This document shows positions 1 through 8,169 of a stretch of 64,000 nucleotides of DNA, one piece after another (the first letter of the stretch is position 1; each line of letters starts with the position of its first letter). The stretch spans positions 930,001-994,000 of the forward strand of contig NZ_VIWU01000001.1 of the NCBI RefSeq assembly GCF_007994075.1. The letters are read 5' to 3'. Below the pieces are notes generated by a model. It was not told the origin of the DNA, made no database searches, and was given only the letters and a program-made list of their open reading frames with translations. The DNA is from Pseudonocardia hierapolitana (GTDB lineage Bacteria; Actinomycetota; Actinomycetes; Mycobacteriales; Pseudonocardiaceae). Both the position numbers and the translations under genes were made by a program.

Positions 1-2210
1 TGACGCGGAACCACCCTGCCGACATGCAGCTCGTCCTCTCCAGTCGACTCGATCCCCCACTCTCCCTCCCACGGCTGCGCCTCGCCGGCCGGCTCCGCGA
101 GCTGCGCGCCGCGCAGCTGCGCCTCTCACTGCCCGAGACGGCAGCGCTGCTCGAGAAGTCGGGGCTGTGCCTCATGCCCGCGCAGGTCGCCCTCCTGCAC
201 CAGCGCACCGGGGGTTGGGCGGCCGGGCTGCGCCTGGCCGCGTTCGGCGTGGCCAACACCGCGGACCGGGACGGGTTCCTGACCCAGTTCTCCGGCGACG
301 AGCGCTCCGTCGCCGACTACATCGTCGGGGAGGTCCTGTCCGACCTGCCCGAGGACGTGCAGGAGTTCCTGCGCGTGATCAGCATCAGCGAACCGGTCCC
401 GACCGGGCTCGCCGCCGAGCTGTCGGGGCGGGAGGACGCCGGCAGAGTGCTCGATGGGCTCGAGCACCGGACCTCCCTGCTGTCGCCCATCGGCCGGCGG
501 CGCGATGCCTACACCGTCCAGGAGCTCCTGCGCACCCACCTGCTCGCCGATCTCCGGCGACAGGGGCTGAAGCGAGCAGCCGAGCTGCACGGCGTTGCCG
601 CCCGCTGGTGGGCGAACCGGCCCGAGCCGGTCCAGGCCCTCGACCACGCGGCGCAGAGCCACGACTCCGAGCTGTTGACGGACCTGCTGCACCGGTTCGC
701 CGTTCCGCTGATCCTTGCCGGGGACCACGAGCCGCTGCGGCGCGCCCTCGCCAGAGCCGGCGCGCAGGCCGTCGCCACGGATCCCTGGCTGGCTCTGACC
801 TCGGCGGTGGCCCACCTCGAGGCCGGGGAGCTCCCTGCTGCTCGGGGCGATCTCCGCCGCGCCCGGCAGTCGTGGCCGGCCGACGGCCCGGCTGACCTGG
901 CCGTGTTGCGCGCGATGGCCGAGCACCTCACCGTCGGTGTCGTCGAACCGGCCGCGTCCTCGACCTCTCCCGCCCTCGGCATATTCGACGAGCTGCCCGT
1001 CGAACCCGAACTGGAGGCACTCGCCCGACTGAGCCGCGGCACGGCTCGGCTCGGGGGGGACGACCGGGCCGGGGCACGCGCGGAGTTCGAAGCCGCGCTG
1101 CTGCTGAGCCGCAGCCACGGCTTCGACTACCTGACGATGCAGTGCCTCGCCCTCCTGGGCGCCGTCGCGGGCACGACGGGCGACATGCAGACGATGCGGA
1201 CGATGAGCACCGAGGCCGCTGCTACCGCGGTCGAACACGGCTGGGAGTGCTCGGCGTGGTCCGGCGCCGCCACGGCGATGCTGGCCTATGCCGAGCTCCT
1301 GCGAACGGAGACCGCGGAGGCCGAGCGCCTCGCAACCGAGGGCCTCGCGGTGGGTGCAGCAACGTCGCCTCCCCAGCTGCGGTTCGCCCTGCAGGCCGTT
1401 CGTGGTGCTGCAGCCTTCGACCGCGGGGACAGGGCGGGTGGGCTGGCCGAGCTGCAGCAGGCACGCTCGGAGTTCGGTGACGAGCCGGCGGGTCCGGAGC
1501 AGGTTGCCGCGCTCGCGATGCTGGAGTTCCACGCGGCGCTGCTGCTCGGGCACTCCGCGGCAGCGCGGACGGTACTGGGATGGCTGGCCAGCCGCACCGG
1601 CGAGAACGGCGAGCTGCTGCTGATGCGTGCGTGGGCCGACGCGACGAGCAGCCGCGGCGAGCACGCGCGGTCGCTGCTCCGGCCGGTGCTGGAGGGAGCC
1701 GCGCCTGCGCTGCTCCCCCAGAGCCTGGTGGAAGCGTGGCTGCTGGAGACATCGCTCGCCGTCACCGCCGGAGAGCGACCGGCCGCCCGCCAGGCCCTGC
1801 AGAGCGCGCTGGCACTCGCCGAGCCGCTCGACGCCCTCCGGCCGTTCACGCACGCAGGGCCAGGCATCCGCGAGCTCCTCGTGCACCAGCACGGCAGCTT
1901 CGGCGCCTCGGACGCGTTCGCGGAGCGCGCGCTCGCCGCAGGCGCAGGTAATGGAACACGGCAGGCGCTGCTGAGCGAGCGGGAGCTCACGGTGCTCGGG
2001 CTGCTCCCGTCCCTGCTGTCGCTGGATGAGATCGCCTGCGACCTCACCGTCTCGGTGAACACCGTGAAGAGCCACGTGAGGTCGATCTACACCAAGCTCG
2101 GCGTGAGCAGCAGGCGGCTGGCTGTGCTCTCCGCCCACGAACACGGGCTGCTCAGCGGCGTGCGGCGAAACGAGGTGTCCGAAGCAGTTGCAGGCCGGAT
2201 TCAGCGCTGA
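1..2210 (+). CDS. MalT-type LuxR family transcriptional regulator, 5'-truncated by window edge
   Basis: The frame is already open at base 3, and the residues before the first Met (TRNHPAD) continue the family pattern, so the true start lies left of the window. The first visible block (SSRLDPPLSLPRLR) matches the end of the STAND/AAA ATPase module of MalT-like regulators; the Walker A is outside the window. The middle is Ala/Leu-rich helical repeats (TPR-like). The C-terminus holds a LuxR helix-turn-helix, LSERELTVLGLL followed by TVSVNTVKSHVRSIYTKLG. This architecture is that of large ATP-binding LuxR (LAL) activators that sense a ligand. Its target is not evident. No dyad promoter of the type found downstream can be examined, because its promoter is missing. 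Confidence 0.88.
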   Translation, partial: TRNHPADMQLVLSSRLDPPLSLPRLRLAGRLRELRAAQLRLSLPETAALLEKSGLCLMPAQVALLHQRTGGWAAGLRLAAFGVANTADRDGFLTQFSGDERSVADYIVGEVLSDLPEDVQEFLRVISISEPVPTGLAAELSGREDAGRVLDGLEHRTSLLSPIGRRRDAYTVQELLRTHLLADLRRQGLKRAAELHGVAARWWANRPEPVQALDHAAQSHDSELLTDLLHRFAVPLILAGDHEPLRRALARAGAQAVATDPWLALTSAVAHLEAGELPAARGDLRRARQSWPADGPADLAVLRAMAEHLTVGVVEPAASSTSPALGIFDELPVEPELEALARLSRGTARLGGDDRAGARAEFEAALLLSRSHGFDYLTMQCLALLGAVAGTTGDMQTMRTMSTEAAATAVEHGWECSAWSGAATAMLAYAELLRTETAEAERLATEGLAVGAATSPPQLRFALQAVRGAAAFDRGDRAGGLAELQQARSEFGDEPAGPEQVAALAMLEFHAALLLGHSAAARTVLGWLASRTGENGELLLMRAWADATSSRGEHARSLLRPVLEGAAPALLPQSLVEAWLLETSLAVTAGERPAARQALQSALALAEPLDALRPFTHAGPGIRELLVHQHGSFGASDAFAERALAAGAGNGTRQALLSERELTVLGLLPSLLSLDEIACDLTVSVNTVKSHVRSIYTKLGVSSRRLAVLSAHEHGLLSGVRRNEVSEAVAGRIQR

Positions 2211-2308
2211 CCCGCCCGGACGCGATGGCGTCCACCCAGCGGCCTGGCGTCCCACTCCCACGGCGCCGGCAGGGTCTCGTCGATGTCGTTGATTTCGAAG
2301 ACGCTCAT
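2201..2308 (-). CDS. possible 35-aa small protein downstream of the Nudix gene
   Basis: An open frame of 35 codons starts at an ATG 10 bp after the Nudix stop and runs into the last 10 bp of the convergent LuxR gene. The peptide begins MSVFEINDIDETLPAPWEWD. Its acidic/aromatic composition differs from the Arg/Ala-rich shadow frames usual in such GC-rich DNA, which is the main reason to list it. No convincing ribosome binding site was seen and no family is recognised, so it may be spurious. Confidence 0.25.
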   Translation of the reverse strand: MSVFEINDIDETLPAPWEWDARPLGGRHRVRAGQR

Positions 2309-2318
2309 CGCGACGAGC

Positions 2319-2843
2319 TCATTCGAGGTGGGGCTCGCTCGCCCCGGCGAGCGCGTGGTGGATCCACCGCCGGGCCCCGGGCTCCAGCGTCAGCGCCTCG
2401 ACGACGGCGGGTTCGAACCAGGCGGCGTCGGTGGTCTCGTGCCCGTCGGGGTGGGGACGTCCCCACACGACCCAGCCGTGGAAGCACAACACGAACTGCT
2501 GGCGGATCTCGTCGCCCGTCGCAGCCTCGACAACGTGTGCCGGATCGCTGAACAACCCGACCAGCCCGGTGATCCGCACGCGCAGGCCCGCCTCCTCGGC
2601 CGTCTCGCGCACCGCTGCCTCGACGGCGCTCTCGCCGACATCGACGCGGCCCCCGGGCAGCTCCCATGCACCGCTGTCGCGGCGTCTCACCAGCAGCAGA
2701 TGGCCCTGCTCCTCGCGGACCGCGACGAACACCGACGGCGTCACGACGGTGGCCACCGGGGCGTCGGGATCACGGAAGTGCACCCTCCGGACGGCACTGA
2801 GGCCGGTCCCCCCGCTCCCGGACTCCACGTCCGTCGGCGTCAT
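2319..2843 (-). CDS. Nudix hydrolase
   Basis: A 174-residue protein with a complete Nudix box, G(x5)E(x7)REUxEExGU, read as GRVDVGES...RETAEEAGL at about residues 67-90. The conserved glutamates for divalent metal binding are present. Nudix enzymes hydrolyse nucleoside diphosphates linked to another moiety, and the exact substrate cannot be deduced. The start at 2843 (MTPTDVES) is chosen because GGGAGG lies 6-11 bp upstream; a longer frame to 2921 lacks this and would run over the promoter. It is transcribed from the dyad promoter at 2892-2937. Confidence 0.85.
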   Translation of the reverse strand: MTPTDVESGSGGTGLSAVRRVHFRDPDAPVATVVTPSVFVAVREEQGHLLLVRRRDSGAWELPGGRVDVGESAVEAAVRETAEEAGLRVRITGLVGLFSDPAHVVEAATGDEIRQQFVLCFHGWVVWGRPHPDGHETTDAAWFEPAVVEALTLEPGARRWIHHALAGASEPHLE

Positions 2844-2891
2844 CGCAGCCTCCCGTCTCCCCTGCCGGGACCGCCGTCGCGGTCCCCGGCG

Positions 2892-2937
2892 ACAGTCCCG
2901 TAGGGGTGGGGCACCTGGCATCGCCCACGGGGGGTGA
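2892..2937. promoter_or_regulatory. dyad promoter (site 1), Nudix and possibly the 3022 remnant
   Basis: Dyad TCGCCC-ACGGG-GGGTGA at 2921-2937. On the minus strand a hexamer GACTGT follows after 23 bp (2892-2897). On the plus strand no NANNNT hexamer stands at 22-23 bp, which fits the decayed state of the gene on that side. Confidence 0.55.
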
Positions 2938-3021
2938 GAGCACGGGTCTTCCGGGCAGGGTGACGACGCGCGTGGGACGGTTCGGCGTCACGGTGGCCCT
3001 GGCGCCGTGAAAGGAGACGTC

Positions 3022-3126
3022 ATGACGGAGGCCTCCCGTACGAGCGGCAGCTCGCCCGAGGACCACTACTGGGCGGGGTGGGTCGCCTTCGCCGGGATCA
3101 TGCTGCTGAACCGCACGAACGACTGA
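3022..3126 (+). pseudogene. N-terminal remnant of a DUF7144-type membrane protein (34 codons)
   Basis: A strong AAGGAG lies 6-11 bp before an ATG that opens a 34-codon frame ending WVAFAGIMLLNRTND. The block WAGWVAFAGIMLL has the shape of the first membrane segment of DUF7144 proteins; compare LALFAGIVMIIAG in the intact copy at 45408 and LARFAGLAMALLG at 18274. It then stops, and the remaining three membrane segments are absent. I infer a truncated copy of this family that could still be translated as a short peptide. An independent microprotein is the alternative. Confidence 0.55.
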
Positions 3127-3168
3127 CCGGCACTGGACCAGCGTCGTGGACGTCGACACGACCCCGGC

Positions 3169-3213
3169 TCATCTGCGGCGGGTGATGCCGGTCCGATGCC
3201 TGGGGCCGACCGT
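3169..3213 (+). promoter_or_regulatory. dyad promoter (site 2) for the SHOCT gene
   Basis: Dyad TCATCT-GCGGC-GGGTGA at 3169-3185, then exactly 22 bp to GACCGT (3208-3213). The start codon lies 91 bp after the dyad. Confidence 0.6.
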
Positions 3214-3276
3214 TGGCCGATCGGCGGTGGCCCCGTGCCAGTAGCGGTGCCCCAGGCACGGATCGAGGAGATCGAG

Positions 3277-3723
3277 ATGCCTTTGTGGGACGTGATCGTA
3301 TCCATCTTCTGGTTCATGATTCTCTTCACGTGGATCTGGCTGCTGATCTCCATTTTCGGCGACATCTTCCGGGACCACGAGCTGTCCGGCTGGGGCAAGG
3401 CGCTCTGGATCCTGTTCCTGGTCGTTGTGCCTTGGCTGGGTGCCCTCGTCTACCTGATCGCTCGCGGCCGCTCGATGAACGAGCGCGCTCGCGCTCAGGC
3501 CCTGCGCCACGAGCAGGCGTTCGGGCAGTACGTCCGGGAGACCGCCGGGGCGACGAGCACGGCCGACGAGCTCGCCAAGCTCGCTGACCTGCGAGACCGG
3601 GGCACGATCTCGGCCGAGGAGTTCGAGCAGGCCAAGGCCAAGGCCCTGGGCCGTAGCCCGGTGCAGCCTGCTCAGGCGCGCCGCGACCAGCAAGCGGCGA
3701 CCTCCTCCTCCACCATCACGTGA
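3277..3723 (+). CDS. membrane protein with PLDc_N-like segment and C-terminal SHOCT domain
   Basis: 148 residues. Two hydrophobic segments (about residues 5-30 and 42-63, the second ALWILFLVVVPWLGALVYLI) have the look of the PLDc_N/phospholipase-D-nuclease N-terminal pair. A linker follows, then a SHOCT motif: ADELAKLADLRDRGTISAEE with FEQAKAKAL at about residues 95-125. SHOCT helices are thought to mediate oligomerisation; no enzyme activity is implied. The start at 3277 is preceded by GAGGAG (3265-3270). The gene lies in the stress island behind the dyad promoter, and the next gene is 82 bp downstream on the same strand. Confidence 0.85.
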   Translation: MPLWDVIVSIFWFMILFTWIWLLISIFGDIFRDHELSGWGKALWILFLVVVPWLGALVYLIARGRSMNERARAQALRHEQAFGQYVRETAGATSTADELAKLADLRDRGTISAEEFEQAKAKALGRSPVQPAQARRDQQAATSSSTIT

Positions 3724-3805
3724 CCTCCATCATGTGACGGAACCACCGCGACGCCGGCGTGCCGCCCGATGAGCGGCGCGCCGGTGTGAGGGAGGCGGAG
3801 GAGCA

Positions 3806-4303
3806 ATGCGGCGATCGGTCGGTCGACTCCGCTCCAGGTGGACCGACGAGCGGGAGCTGGCCGAGGCCGTCAACGGCACCGTGGTGGGGTCTGCGGTGAT
3901 GGTGGCCGCAAGCCTGCACGGCTCTCTCGGCCAGGTCGTGATCGCCGTCGTCGCCACGCTGTTCGTCTACTGGCTGACCGAGCGCTACGCCGACGTACTC
4001 GGCTCCGGCGTGCACGGGCCTGCGCCCAACCGGAGCCGCGTCGTCGGTGCGCTGCGGCGCGGTTGGCCGATGCTGCAGTCCTCCTACGCTCCGGTGATCG
4101 TGCTGCTCGCGGCCTCGGCGCTCGGTGCGGAGCTGCGGGGAGCGGTGCTGGCGGCGCTGGGGCTGTCCACCGCGTTGCTCGCCGGCCTCGGGTACGAGGC
4201 CGCGCGCCGTTCCGGCGCCGCGGCCGCCGCCGCTCTGGGCTGGGCGGCAGGGACCGCCCTGCTCGGCGTTGCCATCATCGGGCTGAAGTACGCCCTGCAC
4301 TGA
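3806..4303 (+). CDS. conserved integral membrane protein, function unknown
   Basis: 165 residues with about four to five membrane segments, for example VVIAVVATLFVYWLTE, SYAPVIVLLAASALGA and ALLGVAIIGLKYAL. The N-terminus is basic and cytosolic. A purine-rich GGAGGCGGAGGAG precedes the ATG. It follows the SHOCT gene by 82 bp with no dyad promoter of its own, so it may be the second gene of that unit. I recognise no named family; small hydrophobic proteins of this kind occur next to stress genes in actinobacteria. Confidence 0.75.
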   Translation: MRRSVGRLRSRWTDERELAEAVNGTVVGSAVMVAASLHGSLGQVVIAVVATLFVYWLTERYADVLGSGVHGPAPNRSRVVGALRRGWPMLQSSYAPVIVLLAASALGAELRGAVLAALGLSTALLAGLGYEAARRSGAAAAAALGWAAGTALLGVAIIGLKYALH

Positions 4304-4347
4304 TGAGCCTGGCAGGACCACGACCTCACACGACATCAGATCCGCCG

Positions 4348-4554
4348 CTACTCGGGAATCGGATGCGCCGCCACCACGGTGATCCCGAGCGCCTGGAGCT
4401 GGACGATGATGCCGTGCAGGTGCGACTCGTCGAGCACCTCACCGTCGATGACCGTCTCCGGTGGAACCTCGGTGATCCGCATGTCGCCGAACGCCGCCCT
4501 GGCCTCGTCCGTCAGCCGACCTTCCACCCGGAACTCGTAGTGCATCGTTGCCAT
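4348..4554 (-). CDS. small conserved protein, 68 aa
   Basis: A compact soluble protein beginning MHYEFRVEGRLTDEARAAF (from residue 4), with a regular alternation of strands and one helix that suggests a single alpha/beta fold. I remember similar short unnamed proteins (HYEFRVEGRLSD..., ...VPPETVLYGPV..DEAHLHGLL) in actinobacterial genomes, but have no function for them. It is convergent with the membrane protein at 3806, and its dyad promoter lies 92-108 bp upstream. Confidence 0.7.
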   Translation of the reverse strand: MATMHYEFRVEGRLTDEARAAFGDMRITEVPPETVIDGEVLDESHLHGIIVQLQALGITVVAAHPIPE

Positions 4555-4617
4555 CGCCTCATCGCCTCATCTCGGGTCGCGGGCCGGCGGCCGACATCGA
4601 TCGTCGGCCACCCGGGC

Positions 4618-4662
4618 ACCCTGCGCCCACCTGCCGAACGGGACATCGCCCGGCCCGGGTGG
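4618..4662 (-). promoter_or_regulatory. dyad promoter (site 3) for the 68-aa protein
   Basis: Dyad TCGCCC-GGCCC-GGGTGG at 4646-4662. Reading toward 4554, 22 bp separate it from CAGGGT (4618-4623). The intergenic stretch 4555-4863 (309 bp) otherwise holds a short repeat of CATCGCCT beside the start codon, plus site 4. Confidence 0.55.
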
Positions 4663-4782
4663 AGTCGCCGAAGATCGCCCGATGGTCGTGGTTCTCGGGG
4701 ACCAGGTCGGGATACCAGTGGCTGCTCTCGGACGAGCCGTGATGCCGTGGTCACCGCCCTTCGTCGCGCTCCGGCCCCGGGG

Positions 4783-4827
4783 TCATTCGCCGAAGGTGGT
4801 GCTGCCCCGGGGCCGGTGGTCCACGGT
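4783..4827 (+). promoter_or_regulatory. dyad promoter (site 4, degenerate) for the SulP gene
   Basis: A weak dyad TCATTC-GCCGA-AGGTGG at 4783-4799 is followed after exactly 22 bp by CACGGT (4822-4827). The start codon is 64 bp after the dyad, the commonest distance in this window, which supports it despite the mismatches. Confidence 0.45.
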
Positions 4828-4863
4828 CGGGAGGGTGGACGCGGGTAACAGGGCGGTTGGCGG

Positions 4864-6582
4864 ATGAGCGTGGGCGCGCCGGACTCGCGCCCCCGGACCT
4901 GGCTGCACCGCGTTCTGCCCGGTGCGGCTGACCTGATGCAGTACCGGCGGTCGTGGCTGCGCCCCGACCTCGTCGCCGGACTTGCGGTCTGGGCGGTGCT
5001 CGTGCCGCAGGGGCTGGCCTACGGCGAGCTCGCCGGCCTGTCGCCCGTGACCGGTCTCTACACCGCGCTCGGTGCGCTGCTGCTGTACCCGCTCGTGGGC
5101 AGCAGCCGCTACGTCCACATCGGACCGGAGTCCGCGGTCGCCATCGTCACCGCCGCCTACATCGGCGGTCTGGTCGCGGACGCGCCCGAGCGGGCGGAAT
5201 CACTCGCCGCGCTGCTCTCCCTCGTCGTGGCGGGGTTCCTGCTGCTGGGCGCGCTCCTCCGGCTGTCCGTCGCGGCTCGGCTGTTGTCCACACCCGTGCT
5301 GGCCGGATACCTGACGGGCTCGGCAGTCGTGATCGGTGCCAGCCAGCTCGGCAAGATCTTCGCCGTCCCGACGCCGGGCGAGCACTGGTGGCAGAAGCTC
5401 GCCGAGGTGGTGGCCGGTCTCCCGGCGATGAACCCGTGGGCGCTGCTCATCGGCGTCACGACCCTCGTCGTCGTGGTCGCACTGCTCCGGTGGGCACCGC
5501 GGGTTCCGGGCATCCTCCTCGCGATCGCGTCGGCCACCGCGGTCGTGGCCATCGCCGGCTGGGAGGGCCGGGTTCCCGTGATCGGCGACGTGCCCTCCGG
5601 TGTTCCCGTCCCCGCGCTTCCTCGGGTCGCCCCCGGCGACGTGGTCGACCTGCTCGGGGCCGGCGCGAGCGTCGCCTTGCTCGTGTTCGCGAGCAGCATG
5701 CTCACGGCCGGCGCTCTCGCCCGGCGCGACCGCGAGCGGGTGTCGGGCCGGCGCGAGTTCCTCGGGCTCGCGGCGTCGTGCGCCGGATCGGGGCTGTTCG
5801 GGGGCTTCCCGGCCAACGCGAGCGAGTCCCGCAGCTTCGTCGTGGCCGACACGGGTGCCCGGTCGCAGATGGCGAACCTCGTCGCCGTCGGGCTCACGGC
5901 CCTGACGCTGGTGGTGCTGACGCCGGTGTTCCGGTTCCTGCCGCAGGCGGCGCTCGGCGCGGTCGTGCTCGCGGCTGCGGCGAGGATGATCGACGTCACC
6001 GCCCTTCGCCGGCTGTGGAGGGTGCGCCGCAGCGACTTCGTGCTGGCGGCGGTCACCGCCGCGGGCGTGCTCGTCGTCGGGGTGCTGCCGGGCATCGGCG
6101 TCGGGGTCGCGGTGTCGCTGCTCGAGGTCCTGCGGCGAGCGGTCATGCCACACACGGCTGTGCTCGGCCGGGTCGCGGGCCGCCCGACGTGGCGCAGCAC
6201 CGACAACCACGAGGGCACCCGGACCGTCCCCGGCCTGCTCGTCTACCGCTTCGACGCACCACTCTTCTTCGCCAACGCCGACGTGCTGCGCGAGCAGGTC
6301 CTCCGGCTCGTCGACGACTCCGACCCACCGGTCCGCGAGGTCGTGCTCGACGCCGAGGGCATCGTCGACATGGACATCACCGGAGCCGAGACGCTCGACG
6401 AGCTCCTCGACGCTCTCGACGATCGCGGAGTGCGCATGGTGCTGGCCCGCGTGCGCAGCTCGCTCCGCTCCACCATGCGCCGGCTCGGGTTGGACGAGCG
6501 GCTCGGACCGGACGCCTTCCACTATCAGATCCGTGACGCCGCGACCGACTTCGTGCGCCGGAACCGGACCACGACGAGCTGA
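4864..6582 (+). CDS. SulP-family inorganic anion transporter with STAS domain
   Basis: 572 residues. The N-terminal transport domain (about residues 20-430) has many membrane helices, including the family signature VLVPQGLAYGELAGLSPVTG with GLYTALGAL. A cytosolic STAS domain follows (about 450-560; LVYRFDAPLFFANAD, then DAEGIVDMDITGAETLDEL). SulP proteins move sulfate, bicarbonate or other anions across the plasma membrane; the substrate cannot be told from sequence. Length and domain order are normal. There is only a weak ribosome binding site at the ATG. Confidence 0.92.
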   Translation: MSVGAPDSRPRTWLHRVLPGAADLMQYRRSWLRPDLVAGLAVWAVLVPQGLAYGELAGLSPVTGLYTALGALLLYPLVGSSRYVHIGPESAVAIVTAAYIGGLVADAPERAESLAALLSLVVAGFLLLGALLRLSVAARLLSTPVLAGYLTGSAVVIGASQLGKIFAVPTPGEHWWQKLAEVVAGLPAMNPWALLIGVTTLVVVVALLRWAPRVPGILLAIASATAVVAIAGWEGRVPVIGDVPSGVPVPALPRVAPGDVVDLLGAGASVALLVFASSMLTAGALARRDRERVSGRREFLGLAASCAGSGLFGGFPANASESRSFVVADTGARSQMANLVAVGLTALTLVVLTPVFRFLPQAALGAVVLAAAARMIDVTALRRLWRVRRSDFVLAAVTAAGVLVVGVLPGIGVGVAVSLLEVLRRAVMPHTAVLGRVAGRPTWRSTDNHEGTRTVPGLLVYRFDAPLFFANADVLREQVLRLVDDSDPPVREVVLDAEGIVDMDITGAETLDELLDALDDRGVRMVLARVRSSLRSTMRRLGLDERLGPDAFHYQIRDAATDFVRRNRTTTS

Positions 6583-6662
6583 CCACGGTCGCGGCCTCCG
6601 GCAGCCACCTGCGCCGACGGCCACCTGTCCCGACGGTGGCGTCGCCGTTCCGACCGGGGCCG

Positions 6663-8000
6663 TCAACCCCCCGTTCCCGGGGTGGTGGACGCCACCGGAC
6701 CCGGACGGCCCAGGAACTCGATCACTCCGAGCACCCCGAGCAACACCGCGGCGATGATCAGGATCGTGATCCCGGTGGGCTGGTCGAGGAAGACGAACAC
6801 CAGCGCGGCGAGTGCGACCGCCCCGATCCGCAGGCCGCGCACATGCGCGTGGGCCCAGGTGCCGACCGCGCTGGTCGAGGACGGGCCGACCCGGATCCGG
6901 TTCAGCAGCCCGGTGGCCCACCGGCGGACGCCGACGGCCGTCGCCGACTGGCCGGCCAGGAAGGCACCCAGTGCCACGACCAAGGCCAGCACGAGCAGCG
7001 ATCGCCCGGCGGTTCGCAGGGACCCCACGACGATGTCGAAGCCCGACGCGGCAGCCGGCGCTCCGGCCGGCGGGACGGCACCGACCAGCAGTCCGCGCGC
7101 CACGAGCAGCCCGGCCGCGAGCACGACCAGCGCCAGCGCGACGCCCAGGCCGGCGGCGACCACCGCCCGCATCCGCACCCGCGCGAGGTACACGCCCACC
7201 GCGAGCAGCAGCAGGGTGATCCACGGCAGCACACTCGCGAGGGAGCCCAGCGTGCTGTAGGCCGTCTGCGCGCGCACCAGCTGGTCGGCCGGAGCGAGCG
7301 CGATCGTCGGGTGCACCTCGGGGACCATGGCGACGACGGTCAGGCCTTCCGCGCTCAGCCGCTGCTTCGCCGCGTCGATGAACGGCGCGAGGTCCAGGTA
7401 CACGGTGCCGCCCTGCACGACGACGGCCTGGCTGTCGCCCGACAGCACCGTCACGGCCTGCTGGTGGGCCACCCGAACGGCCTGGTCCCACGCCGCCGCG
7501 AACCGCGGGCTCGCCACGAGCTCGCCGACCTTCTCCCGCACGAAGCTGGTGGTCGCCGACTCAATCGTCGGGGTCAGGGCATGCAGCCGCTGCACGAGCT
7601 GGGGTGGCAGGCCCTGCGCCGCGAGGGCGTCGATCGCCTCGTTCGCCAGGGCCTGCACGTCGACGTGTTCGAACACGGTTGTCGTGATCCGGTTCGTCAG
7701 GGCCTCCTGCACCGCGGGATCAGCGGCGAGCGGTCCGACGGTCTCGACGAACTGGTCGGTGTCGGAGACCTCGCTGCGCGTCCATACCGCGACGAGTGCG
7801 ACGGGTGCCAGCGCGCAGCCGAGGACGAGCAGCACGGTGGCGATCACCGATCGCCAGCGGATGTGCCACCGCGGGGGGCGCGGCCGGGTGCGCAGCGCCG
7901 AGTTCTCCTCCCGCAACCGCTCGAGCTCGGCGCGTTCGTCGGTCGTCAATGCGGTCCGGACCTCGTCGGGCGGGATCTCGCGGCCCTGCACCTGGGACAT
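6663..8000 (-). CDS. integral membrane protein with N-terminal coiled coil
   Basis: 445 residues. A short hydrophilic N-terminus contains a coiled-coil-like ERAELERLREENSALR, then one membrane helix (VIATVLLVLGCALAPVALVAV). An outside domain of about 180 residues follows, carrying helices that begin VSDTDQFVETVGPLAADPAVQ, and finally four to five more membrane helices. Such proteins are common, unnamed, in actinobacteria. The start at 8000 (MSQVQGRE) is set by GGAGG 9-13 bp upstream; the open frame extends to 8279 but would overlap gadB. It is divergent from gadB with a shared dyad. Confidence 0.75.
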   Translation of the reverse strand: MSQVQGREIPPDEVRTALTTDERAELERLREENSALRTRPRPPRWHIRWRSVIATVLLVLGCALAPVALVAVWTRSEVSDTDQFVETVGPLAADPAVQEALTNRITTTVFEHVDVQALANEAIDALAAQGLPPQLVQRLHALTPTIESATTSFVREKVGELVASPRFAAAWDQAVRVAHQQAVTVLSGDSQAVVVQGGTVYLDLAPFIDAAKQRLSAEGLTVVAMVPEVHPTIALAPADQLVRAQTAYSTLGSLASVLPWITLLLLAVGVYLARVRMRAVVAAGLGVALALVVLAAGLLVARGLLVGAVPPAGAPAAASGFDIVVGSLRTAGRSLLVLALVVALGAFLAGQSATAVGVRRWATGLLNRIRVGPSSTSAVGTWAHAHVRGLRIGAVALAALVFVFLDQPTGITILIIAAVLLGVLGVIEFLGRPGPVASTTPGTGG

Positions 8001-8052
8001 CTCCGGTACCTCCGCAGTCTTGACGACAACGCAGCGTCGACGACAAGGCTGG

Positions 8053-8125
8053 ACGGTCGTCCGTCGACGCGATGCGCGCCTCGCCCGCCGCGGATGAGGC
8101 AGGGGCCCTCGACGGCCGGAACCAT
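8053..8125. promoter_or_regulatory. bidirectional dyad promoter (site 5), gadB and membrane protein
   Basis: Dyad TCGCCC-GCCGC-GGATGA at 8081-8097. Hexamers stand at exactly 22 bp on both sides: AACCAT (8120-8125) toward gadB, and GACCGT (8053-8058, minus strand) toward the membrane protein. One symmetric site may therefore drive both genes. Confidence 0.65.
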
Positions 8126-8169
8126 CGATTCCGACGACTGCAGTGATCTGCGTGATCGGGAGGACCAGG

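Noticed and set aside
4555..4600. CATCGCCT short repeats near the 68-aa gene as a possible CRISPR or operator
   Set aside because: Only two to three imperfect 8-9-bp units without spacers; best seen as simple sequence.
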